Below are positions 1 through 10,773 of a DNA stretch of 37,562 nt, one piece after another. Every line of letters begins with the position of its first letter. The stretch's first letter is position 1. Under the pieces are notes generated by a model that was not told the origin of the DNA, ran no database searches, and saw only the letters and a list, made by a program, of their open reading frames with translations. Both the position numbers and the translations under genes were made by a program. Origin of the DNA: Rhodocyclaceae bacterium (GTDB lineage: Bacteria > Pseudomonadota > Gammaproteobacteria > Burkholderiales > Rhodocyclaceae); contig JARRBR010000017.1 in assembly GCA_029982755.1 (NCBI GenBank), forward strand, positions 1-37,562, in the 5' to 3' direction.

Positions 1-178
1 CGCGCATGGGAATAATTGGTGTCGTAATGCGAACGTAATTATATCAGCCGTAGAGTCCGCACGGATGCAGGAAGGTCAATTAAATCAACATCCTGCTAGT
101 ATCAGACCAGCAGTCTACTACTAAATAAGCTGCGGTAAATCAGCAATCATCCAAATCGATCACGCATGCGCGACGCGG
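1..178. other. AT-rich noncoding left end, downstream of ftsA
   Basis: This stretch is much richer in A and T than the rest of the window and carries no convincing gene. In this family ftsZ normally follows ftsA closely on the same (minus) strand, but no FtsZ start or N-terminal sequence is present. An imperfect hairpin lies at 93-113 (arms CTGCTAGT and ACCAGCAG, one mismatch, 5-nt loop). The minus strand has a TATAAT at 38-43. The outermost 48 bases resemble the right end of the window in inverted orientation. It may be an ftsA-ftsZ spacer with a promoter, or the edge of an inserted element; the sequence alone does not decide. Confidence 0.6.
5..48 (-). repeat. Putative terminal inverted repeat, left copy
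   Basis: Read outward on the minus strand, this end runs GCTGA, 2 nt, TAATTA, 21 nt, TATTCCCATG. The right end of the window, read outward on the plus strand, has the same three blocks in the same order, with 2 nt and 16 nt between them. Three matching blocks in order (5, 6 and 10 bases) inside AT-rich sequence unlike the neighbouring genes suggests the two ends of an IS or recombinase-type mobile element. No transposase or integrase is in the window, so the family cannot be named. Confidence 0.4.
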
Positions 179-1408
179 TCAGAAATTGCGTTCGAACCAC
201 GCCTTCATGCGCCCGAAAACCTGCTTCACGCTGCGCGGCTCGCGCGCCTGAAGCCCCCTGCGCCGCTGCGCGGCACCTTCCATCACCAGCCCCATCGCGG
301 TCGCGTAGCGCGGCTGGCAGACCACGTCGGCCAGCGCGCCGTCATACTGCGGGGCGCCGACCCGCGCCGGCATGTGGAACACGTCCTCGGCCAGCTCGGC
401 CATGCCGCGCATCACCGACGAACCGCCGGTGAGCACGATGCCGGAGGACAGCAGTTCCTCGTAGCCGCTGCGCCGCAGTTCGGCCTGCACCAGCTCGAAC
501 AGCTCGGACACGCGCGGTTCGATGACGTCGGCCAGCGCCTGACGCGACAGCTTGCGCGGCGGGCGGTCGCCCACGCCCGGCACCTCGATCATCTCCTCCG
601 GATCGGCCATCTGGTGCATGGCGACGCCATGGCGGATCTTGATCTCCTCGGCCTCCGAGGTCGGCGTGCGCAGCGCCATCGCGATATCGTTGGTGATCTG
701 GTCGCCGGCGACCGGGATCACCGCAGTGTGGCGGATCGCGCCCTGGGTGAACACCGCGATGTCGGTGGTGCCGCCGCCGATGTCGACCATGCACACGCCG
801 AGCTCCTTCTCGTCCTCGGTCAGCACCGCGTGGCTGGAGGCGAGCGGCTGCAGGCTCAGGTCCATGACCTCGAGGCCGCAGCGGCGCACGCATTTGATCA
901 CGTTCTGCGCCGCCGACACCGCACCGGTGACGATGTGCACCTTCACCTCCAGGCGCACGCCGCTCATGCCGATCGGTTCGCGCACCCCGCCCTGGCCATC
1001 GATGATGAACTCCTGGGTGAGGATGTGCAGGATCTGCTGCTCGGCCGGGATCGGCATCGCACGCGCGACCTCGATCACGCGCTCGACGTCCATCGGCGAG
1101 ACCTCCTTCTCCTTGATCGCGACCGTGCCGCTGGAGTTGAAGCTCTTGATGTGGCTGCCGGCGATGCCGGTGTAGACCTCGTGGATCTTGCAGTCGGCCA
1201 TGACCTCGACCTCCTGCACCACGCGCGAGATCGCATCGACCGTGGCCTCGATGTTGACCACCACGCCGCGCTTGAGCCCGCTGGTGGGCTGCGTGCCGAG
1301 GCCGACGACGTTGAGCCGGCCGTCGGGCTTGACCTCGGCCACCATGCAGGTGACCTTGGCGGTGCCGATGTCGAGGCCGACGATCAGTTCATTGTATTGC
1401 TTGCTCAT
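179..1408 (-). CDS. ftsA: Cell division protein FtsA
   Basis: 409-residue actin-like ATPase that tethers FtsZ to the inner membrane and recruits later divisome proteins. The nucleotide-binding signatures are visible: phosphate-1 loop GLDIGTAKVT (11-20), phosphate-2 loop VDIGGGTTD (208-216) and the adenosine motif GIVLTGGSSVMRG (323-335). The 1C domain specific to FtsA lies between the first two. The C-terminus (about 394-409, ending AWFERNF) is the amphipathic membrane-targeting helix, so the protein is full length. The ATG at 1408 overlaps the ftsQ stop as ATGA, which suggests translational coupling. It is the last gene of the dcw operon in the window; ftsZ, its partner, should follow but is not present. 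Confidence 0.97.
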   Translation of the reverse strand: MSKQYNELIVGLDIGTAKVTCMVAEVKPDGRLNVVGLGTQPTSGLKRGVVVNIEATVDAISRVVQEVEVMADCKIHEVYTGIAGSHIKSFNSSGTVAIKEKEVSPMDVERVIEVARAMPIPAEQQILHILTQEFIIDGQGGVREPIGMSGVRLEVKVHIVTGAVSAAQNVIKCVRRCGLEVMDLSLQPLASSHAVLTEDEKELGVCMVDIGGGTTDIAVFTQGAIRHTAVIPVAGDQITNDIAMALRTPTSEAEEIKIRHGVAMHQMADPEEMIEVPGVGDRPPRKLSRQALADVIEPRVSELFELVQAELRRSGYEELLSSGIVLTGGSSVMRGMAELAEDVFHMPARVGAPQYDGALADVVCQPRYATAMGLVMEGAAQRRRGLQAREPRSVKQVFGRMKAWFERNF

Positions 1409-2268
1409 TGCTTGCCTTTCCTGCCTGCGGGGGCCACGGCCTGCTGCAGCACCGAAGCATCGGCCGGGGTCAGCGCGAACCCGCCCGGATAGCGCAGATC
1501 CGCGACCCTGATTTCGATATCGATTTCCTGCTGCACGCGCGGCCACACCGCGATGAAACGCTGCAGCCGCTGCACCAGCGTGGATTTGTCCTGTTCGCGA
1601 CCGAGCACGATGGTCATGCCGTTGTCGAGCTGCAGCTGCCAGGCCTCGCGCGCCGACAGCGCCAGCCCGACCAGGCGCACGCCGAGCGGCTGCAGCATCG
1701 CCGAGAACTCGCCATAGCGCGCGAGCAGCCAGCCCGAGGAGCCCTGCGGGCCGTCGAACTGCGGCAGGTCGGCGTTCGAGGCGGCGACGAAGACCTCGCC
1801 CTGGCGATTGACCAGGCGCGCGTCGCCACTCTCGGACACGGTCCAGTAAGCCACCGCATCGTGCTCCTCGATGCGCAGCTCGAGCGCGTCCGGCCATCGC
1901 CGGCGCACCTCGGCCTTGCGCACCCAGGGCAGCTTCTCGAAGGTCTCCTTGACCGCTTCCAGATCGACGGTGAAGAAGTTGCCCTGCACCGCGAGGCGCG
2001 CGGCATATTCGAGCTGCTCCTCGGTCACCTGGGCCGGGTTGGTGATGACCACCAGCTCGCGCAGTGGAAACAGCGGGCGCGACACGAACCACACCACCAG
2101 TGCCCAGCCGAGCGCCACCGCGGCGGCCAGGGTGATCAGGTCGGAGATCAGGTTGAGCAGCGCCGGGCGGTGCCACAGGCCCTTCTCCTCGCCGGCACGC
2201 GCCCGCCCGCCCGCGGCCGCCGGGCGGGCGGAACGGATCGAGGCGGGACGCGCGGTCACTTCAGCCAA
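1405..2268 (-). CDS. ftsQ: Cell division protein FtsQ
   Basis: 287-residue bitopic membrane protein that links early and late divisome components through FtsB and FtsL. A basic cytoplasmic N-terminus (1-36) precedes one membrane segment (about 38-61), then the POTRA domain (about 67-136, starting [10 protein letters not shown] and containing [19 protein letters not shown]) and the FtsQ beta domain. The start is probably the TTG at 2268: it has an ACGGAG-like ribosome site just upstream and overlaps the end of ddl by 8 bp. A GTG three codons later (2259) is an alternative with a poorer ribosome site. The stop overlaps the ftsA ATG. Confidence 0.93.
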   Translation of the reverse strand: MAEVTARPASIRSARPAAAGGRARAGEEKGLWHRPALLNLISDLITLAAAVALGWALVVWFVSRPLFPLRELVVITNPAQVTEEQLEYAARLAVQGNFFTVDLEAVKETFEKLPWVRKAEVRRRWPDALELRIEEHDAVAYWTVSESGDARLVNRQGEVFVAASNADLPQFDGPQGSSGWLLARYGEFSAMLQPLGVRLVGLALSAREAWQLQLDNGMTIVLGREQDKSTLVQRLQRFIAVWPRVQQEIDIEIRVADLRYPGGFALTPADASVLQQAVAPAGRKGKQ

Positions 2269-3175
2269 GGCGGGCTCCGTCGAGGATGCGCAGGCACAGT
2301 GCGGTGAAGTCCAGCCCGGCCACGCGCGCCGACATCGGCACCAGCGAGTGGCCGGTCATGCCCGGCGAGGTGTTCATCTCGAGCAGGTAGGGACGGCCGT
2401 CGGCGGTCAGGATCAGGTCGGCGCGGCCCCAGCCACGGCAGCCCAGCACCCGCGCCGACTTCATCACCAGGGCCTGCAGCACGGCCTCCTGCTCGGCGGG
2501 CAGGCCGCAGGGGCAGTCGTAGCGGGTGTCGTCGGTGAAGTACTTGTGCTGGTAGTCGTAGTTGCCTTCGGGCGCGACGATGCGCACCAGCGGCAGGGCA
2601 CGGTCCTCGAGGAAAGGCGCGGTCAGTTCGTCGCCGGCGATGAACTCCTCGGCGATCACCAGGCTGTCGTAACGCGCGGCCAGCTCCCAGGCCGCCCGCA
2701 GCTGCCCGGCTTCGGTGACCTTGGTCGCGCCCATGCTCGAGCCCTCGTGGGCCGGCTTGACGAAGATCGGCAGGCCGAGCTCGGCGGCCACCGCGTCCCA
2801 ATCGGTGTCGTGCTGCAGGATCGCGTAGCGCGGCGTGGGCAGGCCGGCGGCCAGCCACACCATCTTGGTGCGCCATTTGTCCATCGACAGCGCGGAGGCC
2901 ATCACCCCGCTGCCGGTGTAGGGAATGCCCATCAGCTCGAGCGCGCCCTGCACGGTGCCGTCCTCGCCGCCGCGGCCGTGCAGCGCGATGAAGGCGCGGT
3001 CGAAGCCTTCTTCCTTCAGGATGTGGAGGTCGCGCTCGGCGGGGTCGAAGGCGTGCGCATCCACCCCCGCGGCCTGCAGCGCGGCGAGCACCGCATTGCC
3101 CGACATGAGGGACACCTCGCGCTCGGCGGACGCACCGCCGAACAGCACCGCTACCTTTCCGTACTTCGCCTTCAC
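2261..3175 (-). CDS. ddl: D-alanine--D-alanine ligase
   Basis: 304-residue ATP-grasp ligase that joins two D-alanines in the cytoplasm to make the end of the peptidoglycan stem peptide. The N-terminal signature [14 protein letters not shown] (13-26) includes the substrate-binding Glu18. [12 protein letters not shown] (66-77), the [11 protein letters not shown] loop (140-150) and the metal/ATP-binding [14 protein letters not shown] (264-277) are all intact. The length matches DdlB. The GTG at 3175 overlaps the murC stop as GTGA; longer readings upstream run into murC out of frame. It sits between murC and ftsQ, the usual dcw position. Confidence 0.96.
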   Translation of the reverse strand: MKAKYGKVAVLFGGASAEREVSLMSGNAVLAALQAAGVDAHAFDPAERDLHILKEEGFDRAFIALHGRGGEDGTVQGALELMGIPYTGSGVMASALSMDKWRTKMVWLAAGLPTPRYAILQHDTDWDAVAAELGLPIFVKPAHEGSSMGATKVTEAGQLRAAWELAARYDSLVIAEEFIAGDELTAPFLEDRALPLVRIVAPEGNYDYQHKYFTDDTRYDCPCGLPAEQEAVLQALVMKSARVLGCRGWGRADLILTADGRPYLLEMNTSPGMTGHSLVPMSARVAGLDFTALCLRILDGARLG

Positions 3176-4587
3176 ACTGCTTCCTCGATCCTGGCGAGCT
3201 TGCCCGGCACCGCGCCGATGCTGCCCGCACCCATGGTGATCACCACGTCGCCATCGCGCGCGGCAGAAAGAATCATCCTCGGCATGTCCGCGATGTCCTC
3301 GACGAACACCGGCTCCACCGTTCCGGCGACACGGATGGCGCGCGCCAGCGAGCGCCCGTCGGCGGCCACGATCGGCGACTCGCCCGCGGCATAGACCTCG
3401 GCGAGCAGCAGGCCATCGACCGTCGACAGCACCTTGACGAAGTCCTCGAAGCAGTCGCGGGTGCGGGTGTAGCGATGCGGCTGGAAGGCCAGCACCAGGC
3501 GACGGCCGGGAAAGGCGCCGCGCGCCGCGGCGATGGTCGCAGCCATCTCCACCGGGTGGTGGCCGTAGTCGTCGATCAGCGTGAAGCTGCCCGCCTCGTA
3601 GCCGTCCTGGTCGAGCAGCGCGACCTCGCCATAGCGCTGGAAGCGCCGGCCGACGCCGTTGAACTCGGCAAGCGCCTTGACGATGGCCGCGTCCGGCACC
3701 TGCACCTCGGTCGCCACCGCGATCGCGGCGAGCGCGTTGAGCACATTGTGCACGCCCGGCAGGTTGAGCTCGATCGACAGCCGGGTGGTCGTGCCATTGA
3801 CCCGCACGCAGTCGAACAGCATGCGCCCGCCATCGGCGCGGACGTTCTCGGCACGGATGTTGGCAGTCGGCGACAAGCCGTAGCGCACGATCTGTTTGGA
3901 GACCTGCGGCATGATCTCGCGCACGTTGGGGTCGTCCTCGCACAGTACGGCGACCCCGTAAAAGGGCAGGCGCTGCAGGAAATCTACGAAGGCCTGCTTG
4001 ACGCGGCCAAAGTCGTGGCCGTAGGTGTCCATGTGGTCGGCGTCGATGTTGGTCACCACCGAGATCACCGGATTAAGCAGCAGGAAGGAGGCGTCCGACT
4101 CGTCGGCCTCGGCCACCAGGTAGTCGCCGGTGCCCAGGCGGGCGTTGGCGCCGGCTGCGTTGAGACGGCCGCCAATGACGAAGGTCGGGTCGATGCCGCC
4201 CTCGGCGAGAATGCTGGCCACCAGCGAGGTGGTGGTGGTCTTGCCGTGGGTGCCGGCGATCGCGATGCCGTGCTTGAAGCGCATCAGTTCGGCGAGCATC
4301 TGCGCCCGCGGCACCACCGGGATGTGGCGCTCGCGCGCGGCGAGCACCTCGGGGTTGTCGGCCTTCACCGCGGTGGACACCACCACCACGTCGGCGTCGG
4401 CAGCGTTTTCGGCGGCGTGCCCGCGCACCACCCGCGCCCCCATCTTCTGCAGGCGCCGGGTGACGGCGCTCTCGCCGAGATCGGAGCCGGTGACGCGATA
4501 GCCCTGATTGACCAGCACCTCGGCGATGCCGCTCATGCCCGCACCGCCGATGCCGACGAAATGGATGTTCCTGACCTTGTGTTTCAT
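3172..4587 (-). CDS. murC: UDP-N-acetylmuramate--L-alanine ligase
   Basis: 471-residue cytoplasmic Mur ligase that adds the first amino acid, L-alanine, to UDP-MurNAc using ATP. It opens with the Rossmann-like motif [17 protein letters not shown] (9-25). The ATP loop is [10 protein letters not shown] (111-120), followed by the central-domain signatures EADESD and [10 protein letters not shown] and the C-terminal DDYGHHPVE and FQPHRYTRT segments. Its length is normal for the family. The ATG at 4587 overlaps the murG stop (ATGA) and its own stop overlaps the ddl GTG. The window also carries mpl, a MurC relative working in recycling; the gene order and first-domain sequence make this one MurC. 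Confidence 0.97.
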   Translation of the reverse strand: MKHKVRNIHFVGIGGAGMSGIAEVLVNQGYRVTGSDLGESAVTRRLQKMGARVVRGHAAENAADADVVVVSTAVKADNPEVLAARERHIPVVPRAQMLAELMRFKHGIAIAGTHGKTTTTSLVASILAEGGIDPTFVIGGRLNAAGANARLGTGDYLVAEADESDASFLLLNPVISVVTNIDADHMDTYGHDFGRVKQAFVDFLQRLPFYGVAVLCEDDPNVREIMPQVSKQIVRYGLSPTANIRAENVRADGGRMLFDCVRVNGTTTRLSIELNLPGVHNVLNALAAIAVATEVQVPDAAIVKALAEFNGVGRRFQRYGEVALLDQDGYEAGSFTLIDDYGHHPVEMAATIAAARGAFPGRRLVLAFQPHRYTRTRDCFEDFVKVLSTVDGLLLAEVYAAGESPIVAADGRSLARAIRVAGTVEPVFVEDIADMPRMILSAARDGDVVITMGAGSIGAVPGKLARIEEAV

Positions 4588-5654
4588 GTCGCGTCTCCAC
4601 CGGCCAGTTCGGCGCACACCTGCGCCACCGCCACCGCCGCAAGCGGCTTGGCGAGCGCGCGCGCATGCTCGGCCATGTTCAGCAGGCGGCCGCGATCCAG
4701 GCTGGAAAGGATGCCCGCCAGACGCTCGGGCGAGAGTTCGGTTTGCGGCAGCAGGTAGGCCGCGCCGCGATCGGCGAGGAAGCGCGCATTCCCGGTCTGG
4801 TGGTCGTCCACCGCGTACGGGAAGGGCACCAGCAGGCTGGCCACCCCGGCCGCCGCCAGTTCGGCCACCGTCAGCGCGCCGGCGCGGCAGATCACCAGGT
4901 CGGCATCGGCGTAGGCGGCGGCCATGTCGTCGATGAAGGGGCGCAACTCGCCCTCGACCTGGACGCGCGCATAGGCTGCACGCAAGCCCTCGATCTGGCG
5001 TTCGCCGGCCTGGTGCACGACGATCGGGCGCGCCTCGGGCGCGAGCCGGGCGAGCGCCTGCGGCACGGTCTCGTTGAGCACCGCGGCGCCCAGGCTGCCA
5101 CCGACCACCAGCACCCGCAGCGGGCCACTGCGTCCCGGGTAGCGCTCGGCGGGCGGCAGCACCGCGGTGATGTCGGCACGGACCGGATTGCCCAGCCACT
5201 CGGCCTTCTCCAGCACCTCGGGGAAGCCGCTGAGCACGCGGTCGGCGACCCGCGCGAGCACGCGGTTGGCCAGCCCGGCGACCGAGTTCTGCTCGTGCAG
5301 CACCAGCGGCCGGCCGAGCAGCGCCGCCATCATGCCGCCGGGGAAGGTGATGTAGCCGCCCATGCCCAGCACCACGTCGGGCCGGACCCGGCGGATCTCG
5401 CGCAGCGCCTGCCAGAAGCCGGAGAGCAGGTTCACCGGCAGCAGCAGCTTGCGCACCAGGCCCTTGCCGCGCAGCGCGCCGAAGCGCACCCAGGCGGTGT
5501 CGTAGCCGCGCGGCGGCACGATGCGCGCCTCCATGCCATCCGGATTGCCCATCCATACGATGCGCCAGCCCTGCGCGCGCAGCTCCTCGGCGACCGCGAC
5601 GCCGGGGAAGATGTGTCCGCCGGTGCCGCCGGCCATGACCATCAGGGTCTTCAT
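4584..5654 (-). CDS. murG: Lipid II synthase MurG (GlcNAc transferase)
   Basis: 356-residue GT28 glycosyltransferase that moves GlcNAc from UDP-GlcNAc onto lipid I at the inner face of the cytoplasmic membrane, giving lipid II. The N-terminal glycine-rich loop [10 protein letters not shown] (9-18) and the [12 protein letters not shown] segment bind the lipid acceptor. The C-terminal half has the second glycine loop VVGGSLGA and the UDP-GlcNAc site [19 protein letters not shown] followed by [14 protein letters not shown]. The ATG at 5654 overlaps the ftsW stop, which suits the hand-over of lipid II from MurG to FtsW/FtsI. Confidence 0.97.
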   Translation of the reverse strand: MKTLMVMAGGTGGHIFPGVAVAEELRAQGWRIVWMGNPDGMEARIVPPRGYDTAWVRFGALRGKGLVRKLLLPVNLLSGFWQALREIRRVRPDVVLGMGGYITFPGGMMAALLGRPLVLHEQNSVAGLANRVLARVADRVLSGFPEVLEKAEWLGNPVRADITAVLPPAERYPGRSGPLRVLVVGGSLGAAVLNETVPQALARLAPEARPIVVHQAGERQIEGLRAAYARVQVEGELRPFIDDMAAAYADADLVICRAGALTVAELAAAGVASLLVPFPYAVDDHQTGNARFLADRGAAYLLPQTELSPERLAGILSSLDRGRLLNMAEHARALAKPLAAVAVAQVCAELAGGDAT

Positions 5655-6877
5655 GCGCGGCCCCCGCGCATGAGCTGGCGGTTTTCCCAGTCCACGCGGA
5701 GCAGGATGCCGAGCGCGATGCAGTTGGCGACGATGCCCGAGCCGCCGAAGCTCATCAGCGGCAGGGTCAGGCCTTTGGTCGGCAGCAGGCCCATGTTGAC
5801 GCCCATGTTGATGAAGGACTGCACGCCGAACCACAGGCCGATGCCCTGGGCGACCAGGCCGGAGAAGTAGCGCTCGAGCTTGATCGCCTCGCGCCCGATG
5901 ATGAAGGCGCGATGGACGACGAGCGCGAACAGCAGCACCACCACGAGCACGCCGACGAAGCCGAGCTCCTCGGCGATCACCGCGAGCAGGAAGTCGGTGT
6001 GCGCCTCGGGGAGGTAGAAGAGCTTTTCCACGCTGCCGCCGAGACCGACCCCGAACCATTCGCCGCGGCCGAAGGCGATCAGCGAATGCGAGAGCTGGTA
6101 GCCCTTGCCGAAGGCGTCCTGCCACGGATCCATGAAGCCGAAGATGCGGTCGCGACGATAAGGCGAGGTCCAGATCAGCAGCACGAAGCCGATCACCGCG
6201 ACCACCGCGAGCAGGACGAACACGCGCACGTTCACGCCGCCGAGGAAGAGCACGCCGAAGGCGATCGTGGTGATGACGACGAAGGCGCCGAAGTCCGGCT
6301 CACTCAGCAGCAGGAAGCCGACGAGCAGGATGACCGCCATCATCGGCAGGAAGCCCCTCATGAAGCTGCCCATGACGTCGAGCTTGCGCACGGTGTAGTC
6401 GGCCGCATAGAGCGCGGCGAAGATCTTCATCAGCTCGGAGGGCTGCAGGTTCACCGGGCCGAGCGAAAGCCAGCGCTGCGCGCCATTGACCTCGCGCCCC
6501 ACCCCCGGAATCAGCACCACCACCAGCAGCACCACGCCGGCGACGAACAGCACCGGCGCCAGTTGCTGCCAGCGCGCCATCGACAACTGGAAGCTGGCCA
6601 GGCCGAGGCCGATGCCCACCGCCAGGAACACCGCATGCCGCATCAGGAAGTAATGCGACTGGTAGCCGGTGAAGCGGCTGCCCTCGGCAATCGCGATCGA
6701 GGCGGAATAGACCATGACCAGCCCGAGCAGCAGCAGACCCACCGCCGACCAGATCAGCACCAGGTCGAGTTCGCGCGCGGGCGCGGACTGGCGCGCGAGG
6801 CGCTCCGCGGCGCGGGCCGGATCGGCCTTGCGCTCGGCACGATGGAGGAGTCCGGACAGGGCGCTGCCGAGCTTCAT
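5651..6877 (-). CDS. ftsW: Peptidoglycan polymerase FtsW (SEDS family)
   Basis: 408-residue SEDS membrane protein, the septal glycan-strand polymerase working with FtsI. A hydrophilic N-terminus (about 1-37) is followed by roughly ten hydrophobic segments. Recognisable SEDS stretches include [30 protein letters not shown], the large periplasmic loop with [16 protein letters not shown], and the C-terminal [19 protein letters not shown], which distinguishes FtsW/RodA from unrelated permeases. Position within dcw between murD and murG favours FtsW over RodA. The ATG at 6877 overlaps the murD stop. Confidence 0.97.
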   Translation of the reverse strand: MKLGSALSGLLHRAERKADPARAAERLARQSAPARELDLVLIWSAVGLLLLGLVMVYSASIAIAEGSRFTGYQSHYFLMRHAVFLAVGIGLGLASFQLSMARWQQLAPVLFVAGVVLLVVVLIPGVGREVNGAQRWLSLGPVNLQPSELMKIFAALYAADYTVRKLDVMGSFMRGFLPMMAVILLVGFLLLSEPDFGAFVVITTIAFGVLFLGGVNVRVFVLLAVVAVIGFVLLIWTSPYRRDRIFGFMDPWQDAFGKGYQLSHSLIAFGRGEWFGVGLGGSVEKLFYLPEAHTDFLLAVIAEELGFVGVLVVVLLFALVVHRAFIIGREAIKLERYFSGLVAQGIGLWFGVQSFINMGVNMGLLPTKGLTLPLMSFGGSGIVANCIALGILLRVDWENRQLMRGGRA

Positions 6878-8274
6878 CGCGGGGTCACCTCGGGCAGCCG
6901 GCGCACCGCGGCGATGAACACCTCGGCGCGGTGCGCGTAGTTGCGGAACATGTCGAGGCTGGCGCAGGCCGGCGACAACAGCACCGCGTCGCCCGGGCGG
7001 GCGAGCGCGTTGGCGCGCAGCACCGCGGCGTCGAGATCGGCGGCGTGCTCGAGCGCCACGCCGCAGCCGGCGACCGCAGCCTCGATGCGCCCGGCGTCGC
7101 GGCCGATCAGCACCACCGCGCGCGCCTTGCGGGCGAACACCTCGGCCAGCGGCGAAAAGTCCTGGCCCTTGCCGTCGCCGCCGGCGATCAGCACCACCGG
7201 GCAGTCCATGCCCGCCAGCGCCGCCACCGTGGCGCCGACGTTGGTGCCCTTGGAGTCGTCGTAGAAGCGCACGCCGTCGGCGCGCTCGGCCACCAGCTCG
7301 ACCCGGTGCGGCAGGCCGCGGAAGGCGAGCAGACCGTTGATCAGGCGCTGCGGGGCGATGTCGAGCCCGCCCTCGCACAGGGCGAGCGCCGCCAGCGCGT
7401 TGGCCGCGTTGTGGCGGCCGGCGAGCGGCAGGTCGGCGAGCGCGAGCAGGCGCACGTCGCCGCGCACCAGCCAGGTCCGGCCGTCGGCGTCGGCGAGCCC
7501 GTAATCGTGCGCGGCGGTCGGCGCCGAAGTACCGAAGCGGATCGCGCGGCGGCCGGCGCCGGCCATCGCGTCGACGCGCGCATCGTCGCGGTTCAGCACC
7601 TGCACGCCCTGGCCCTGGAAGATCGCCGCCTTGGTCGCGGCGTACTCGTCGAGACCGGCGTAGCGGTCGAGATGGTCGTCGGTCACGTTGAGCACCGTGG
7701 CCGCATCGGGATCGAGGCCATGCATGGTCTCGATCTGGAAGCTGGAGAGCTCCAGCACCCAGCATGCGGGCAGCGCGGCACCGATCTCCAGCCGCTCCAT
7801 CAGCACGTCGAGCGCTGCCGGGCTGATGTTGCCGGCCGCCACCGCGTCGATCCCCGCCGACTGCGCCAGCGCCGCCGTGAGCGCGGTGGTGGTGGTCTTG
7901 CCGTTGGTACCGGTGATGGCGAGGATGCGGGTCTGCGCGCGCACGCCGAGTTCGTCCAGCGCCTGCGCGAGCAGGCTCATCTCGCCGGTGATCGGCAGGC
8001 CGCGCCGGCGCGCCTCGGCTGCGACGCCCAGGCGCGGGTCGAGCCCGGGGCTCAGCGCCACCAGCTCTATGCCGTCGAGCACCTCGGCACCGAACTCGCC
8101 GACGACGATCTCGGCCAGCGGTGCGTCCGCGCGCAGGGCATCCAGCCCGGGCGGGGTGGCGCGGCTGTCGACCACGCGCACGCGTGCACCGCGCAGCGCG
8201 CACCAGCGCGCCATCGCGAGGCCCGATTCGCCGAGGCCGAGGACGAGAACGTGTTTGCCCGTAAGTTCGCTCAT
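6874..8274 (-). CDS. murD: UDP-MurNAc-L-alanine--D-glutamate ligase
   Basis: 466-residue Mur ligase adding D-glutamate, the second amino acid of the stem peptide, in the cytoplasm. N-terminal dinucleotide-like fold [16 protein letters not shown] (9-24), ATP loop [11 protein letters not shown] (120-130), [10 protein letters not shown] and [10 protein letters not shown] in the central domain, and [15 protein letters not shown] plus [18 protein letters not shown] in the C-terminal domain, which binds D-Glu. Full length. The ATG at 8274 overlaps the mraY stop as ATGA and the stop overlaps the ftsW start in the same way. Confidence 0.97.
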   Translation of the reverse strand: MSELTGKHVLVLGLGESGLAMARWCALRGARVRVVDSRATPPGLDALRADAPLAEIVVGEFGAEVLDGIELVALSPGLDPRLGVAAEARRRGLPITGEMSLLAQALDELGVRAQTRILAITGTNGKTTTTALTAALAQSAGIDAVAAGNISPAALDVLMERLEIGAALPACWVLELSSFQIETMHGLDPDAATVLNVTDDHLDRYAGLDEYAATKAAIFQGQGVQVLNRDDARVDAMAGAGRRAIRFGTSAPTAAHDYGLADADGRTWLVRGDVRLLALADLPLAGRHNAANALAALALCEGGLDIAPQRLINGLLAFRGLPHRVELVAERADGVRFYDDSKGTNVGATVAALAGMDCPVVLIAGGDGKGQDFSPLAEVFARKARAVVLIGRDAGRIEAAVAGCGVALEHAADLDAAVLRANALARPGDAVLLSPACASLDMFRNYAHRAEVFIAAVRRLPEVTPR

Positions 8275-9359
8275 CGCAGTTTCAGCGTCGACAGCCCGAA
8301 CAGCACCAGCATGATGGTGATGATCCAGAAGCGGACCACGACCTGGGTTTCCCTCCAGCCGCCCAGCTCGTAGTGGTGGTGCAGCGGCGCCATGCGGAAG
8401 ATGCGCTTGCCGCCGGTGGCCTTGAAGTACAGCACCTGCACCATCACCGACAGGGTCTCGGCGACGAAGAGGCCGCCCATGATGAAGAGCACGATCTCCT
8501 GGCGCACGATCACCGCGATCGTGCCGAGCGCGGCGCCGAGCGCGAGCGCGCCGACGTCGCCCATGAAAACTTCCGCGGGATAGGCGTTGAACCACAGGAA
8601 GCCCAGACCCGCACCGCAGATCGCCCCGCAGAACACGGCGAGTTCCCCCGCGCCCGCGACATACGGCACGCCGAGATACTTCGAGAAGCCGACGTGGCCG
8701 GCGACGTAGGCGAAGATCGCCAGCGCCGCCGCCACCATCACCGTCGGCATGATCGCCAGGCCATCGAGGCCGTCGGTCAGGTTGACCGCGTGGCTGGTGC
8801 CGTTGATGACGAAGTAGGTCAGCGCGATGAAGCCGAAGATGCCCAGCGGATAGGCCACGGCCTTGAAGAAGGGCACGATCAGCTCGGTCTCGGCCGGCGT
8901 GCTGGCGGTGACGCCGAGGTAGATCGCCGCAGCGAGCGCGATCGCCGAGGTCCACAGATACTTCCAGCGGCTCGCCAAGCCCTTAGGGTTGCGGTGCACC
9001 ACCTTGCGCCAGTCATCCACCCAGCCCACGGCACCGAAACCGAGGGTGACCAACAGGGTCACCCACACGTAGTCGTTCTTGAGGTCGCCCCACAGCAGGA
9101 TGGTGACCCCGATCGCGATCAGGATCAGCGCGCCGCCCATGGTCGGCGTGCCCGCCTTGGTCAGATGCGACTTGGGACCGTCGTCGCGCACCGCCTGGCC
9201 GATCTTCTTGGCGGCGAGCCAGCGGATGACGGCCGGGCCGGCGATCAGCGAGATCGCCAGCGCGGTGAGGGCGGCGAGCACCGTCCGCAGCGTGATGTAG
9301 CCGAAGACGTTGAAGCCACGAATGTCCTGGCCGAGCCAGAGAGCAAGTTCCAACAGCAT
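8271..9359 (-). CDS. mraY: Phospho-MurNAc-pentapeptide transferase MraY
   Basis: 362-residue polytopic inner-membrane enzyme that transfers phospho-MurNAc-pentapeptide to undecaprenyl phosphate, making lipid I. Family signatures: GTPTMGG near the first cytoplasmic loop, [14 protein letters not shown], the nucleotide/Mg site [21 protein letters not shown] and the histidine-rich [16 protein letters not shown] near the C-terminus. About ten hydrophobic segments are visible. The start is the ATG at 9359, one base after the murF stop, the only gap in this operon. A longer in-frame reading into murF adds residues that do not look like MraY. Confidence 0.97.
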   Translation of the reverse strand: MLLELALWLGQDIRGFNVFGYITLRTVLAALTALAISLIAGPAVIRWLAAKKIGQAVRDDGPKSHLTKAGTPTMGGALILIAIGVTILLWGDLKNDYVWVTLLVTLGFGAVGWVDDWRKVVHRNPKGLASRWKYLWTSAIALAAAIYLGVTASTPAETELIVPFFKAVAYPLGIFGFIALTYFVINGTSHAVNLTDGLDGLAIMPTVMVAAALAIFAYVAGHVGFSKYLGVPYVAGAGELAVFCGAICGAGLGFLWFNAYPAEVFMGDVGALALGAALGTIAVIVRQEIVLFIMGGLFVAETLSVMVQVLYFKATGGKRIFRMAPLHHHYELGGWRETQVVVRFWIITIMLVLFGLSTLKLR

Positions 9360-9360
9360 G

Positions 9361-10773
9361 TCAGGAGCCGGTTCCGTTCGAAGGGGCAGAATTGTGCATT
9401 GCCGCAAGCGCGTCCGCCACCCTTTCCATAGCCATGAAACGCGAGCCTTTCACCAGCACCACCGAATCTGCATCCAGCCGCGGCGCGAGCGCCCTGACGA
9501 GTGCCTCATACGAGGCGAAATGACGCCCGCCCTCACCGAAATTGCGCACCGCCACCGCGCTCATGTCGCCCAGCGCAAACAGGCCGTCGATGCCCTTGCT
9601 CTTGGCGTAGCCGCCGATTTCGTCGTGCACCTGCGCGCTGGTTTCGCCGACCTCGCCCATGTCGCCCAGCACCAGCCAGGTATGGCCCGGCATCGAGGCC
9701 AGCACGTCGATCCCGGCGCGCACCGAGTCGGGATTGGCGTTGTAGGAGTCGTCGAGGATCAGCGCCCCGTTCGGCCCTGCGCGCCGCTGCAGCCGGCCGC
9801 GCGTACCGGCGAACTCGCCCAGCCCTTCGGCAACCGCGTCGAGCGTCACGCCGGCGGCCAGGCATGCAGCCGCGGCCGCGACGGCGTTGCGCGCGTTGTG
9901 CAGACCCGGCACCTGCAGGGCGAACTCGACCGCCCCCTGAGGGGTATCGAGCTCGAGCCGCGAGCCGAGGCCGCGCAGGGTACACCGGCCGCGCACGTCC
10001 GCCGCGCCATCGACACCGAATGTCACAATCGGCCGTCCGCCGTTGAGCCCGCGCCAGTAGTCGGCATGGGGATCATCGGCATTTACCACCGCGACCCCCG
10101 CGCTGCCCAGGCCCTGGTAGATCGCGCCCTTCTCGCGGGCGACCTCCTCGACCCCGCCCATGCCCTCGAGGTGCGCACGCTGGGCGTTATTCACCAGCGC
10201 CACCGTGGGCTGCGCGAGCGCGGTGAGGTAGGCGATCTCGCCCGGATGATTCATGCCCATCTCGACCACCGCGGCACGATGGAAGTCGCGCAGCTCGAGC
10301 AGCGTGAGCGGCAGCCCGATGTCGTTGTTGAGGTTGCCGCGGGTGGCGAGCACGGACTCCTCGCCGAAGCCCTCGCGCCGCGCCTGCGCGCGCAGGATGG
10401 CCGCGCACATCTCCTTGACGGTGGTCTTGCCGTTGCTGCCGGTGACGCCGATCACCGGAATGGCGAAGCGTGCGCGCCAGGCTGCCGCCAGCGAGCCGAG
10501 CGCCAGGCGGGTGTCGTCGACCACCAGCAGCGGTAGCGCGGCATCCGCATGCGCGTCGGCCCACGCCGCATCGACCATCGCCGCAGCCGCGCCCGCCTTC
10601 GCCGCGGCCGCGACAAAATCGTGGCCGTCGAAACGCTCGCCACGCAGCGCGACGAAGAGCTGGCCGGGCGCCAGCGCGCGGCTGTCGGTGCCCACGCATT
10701 CGAAGCGGGCCAGCGCGGTGAAACGAGCCCCGTGCGCACCGAGCGCGCGCGCGGCGTCCTGCAGCGTCATCAT
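9361..10773 (-). CDS. murF: UDP-MurNAc-tripeptide--D-Ala-D-Ala ligase
   Basis: 470-residue cytoplasmic Mur ligase that adds the D-Ala-D-Ala made by Ddl to UDP-MurNAc-tripeptide. The first domain has the [16 protein letters not shown] segment (28-43) typical of MurE/MurF. The ATP loop is [14 protein letters not shown] (109-122), followed by [16 protein letters not shown] and [10 protein letters not shown], which are MurF-type. The C-terminal [11 protein letters not shown] motif is intact. The ATG at 10773 overlaps the murE stop (ATGA); a second ATG follows at 10770. It is full length and fits its position between murE and mraY. Confidence 0.97.
   Translation of the reverse strand: MMTLQDAARALGAHGARFTALARFECVGTDSRALAPGQLFVALRGERFDGHDFVAAAAKAGAAAAMVDAAWADAHADAALPLLVVDDTRLALGSLAAAWRARFAIPVIGVTGSNGKTTVKEMCAAILRAQARREGFGEESVLATRGNLNNDIGLPLTLLELRDFHRAAVVEMGMNHPGEIAYLTALAQPTVALVNNAQRAHLEGMGGVEEVAREKGAIYQGLGSAGVAVVNADDPHADYWRGLNGGRPIVTFGVDGAADVRGRCTLRGLGSRLELDTPQGAVEFALQVPGLHNARNAVAAAAACLAAGVTLDAVAEGLGEFAGTRGRLQRRAGPNGALILDDSYNANPDSVRAGIDVLASMPGHTWLVLGDMGEVGETSAQVHDEIGGYAKSKGIDGLFALGDMSAVAVRNFGEGGRHFASYEALVRALAPRLDADSVVLVKGSRFMAMERVADALAAMHNSAPSNGTGS

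Noticed and set aside
374-1492. Plus-strand open frame opposite ftsA
   Set aside because: His/Asp/Leu-rich shadow of the FtsA codons; FtsA is full length with all motifs on the other strand.
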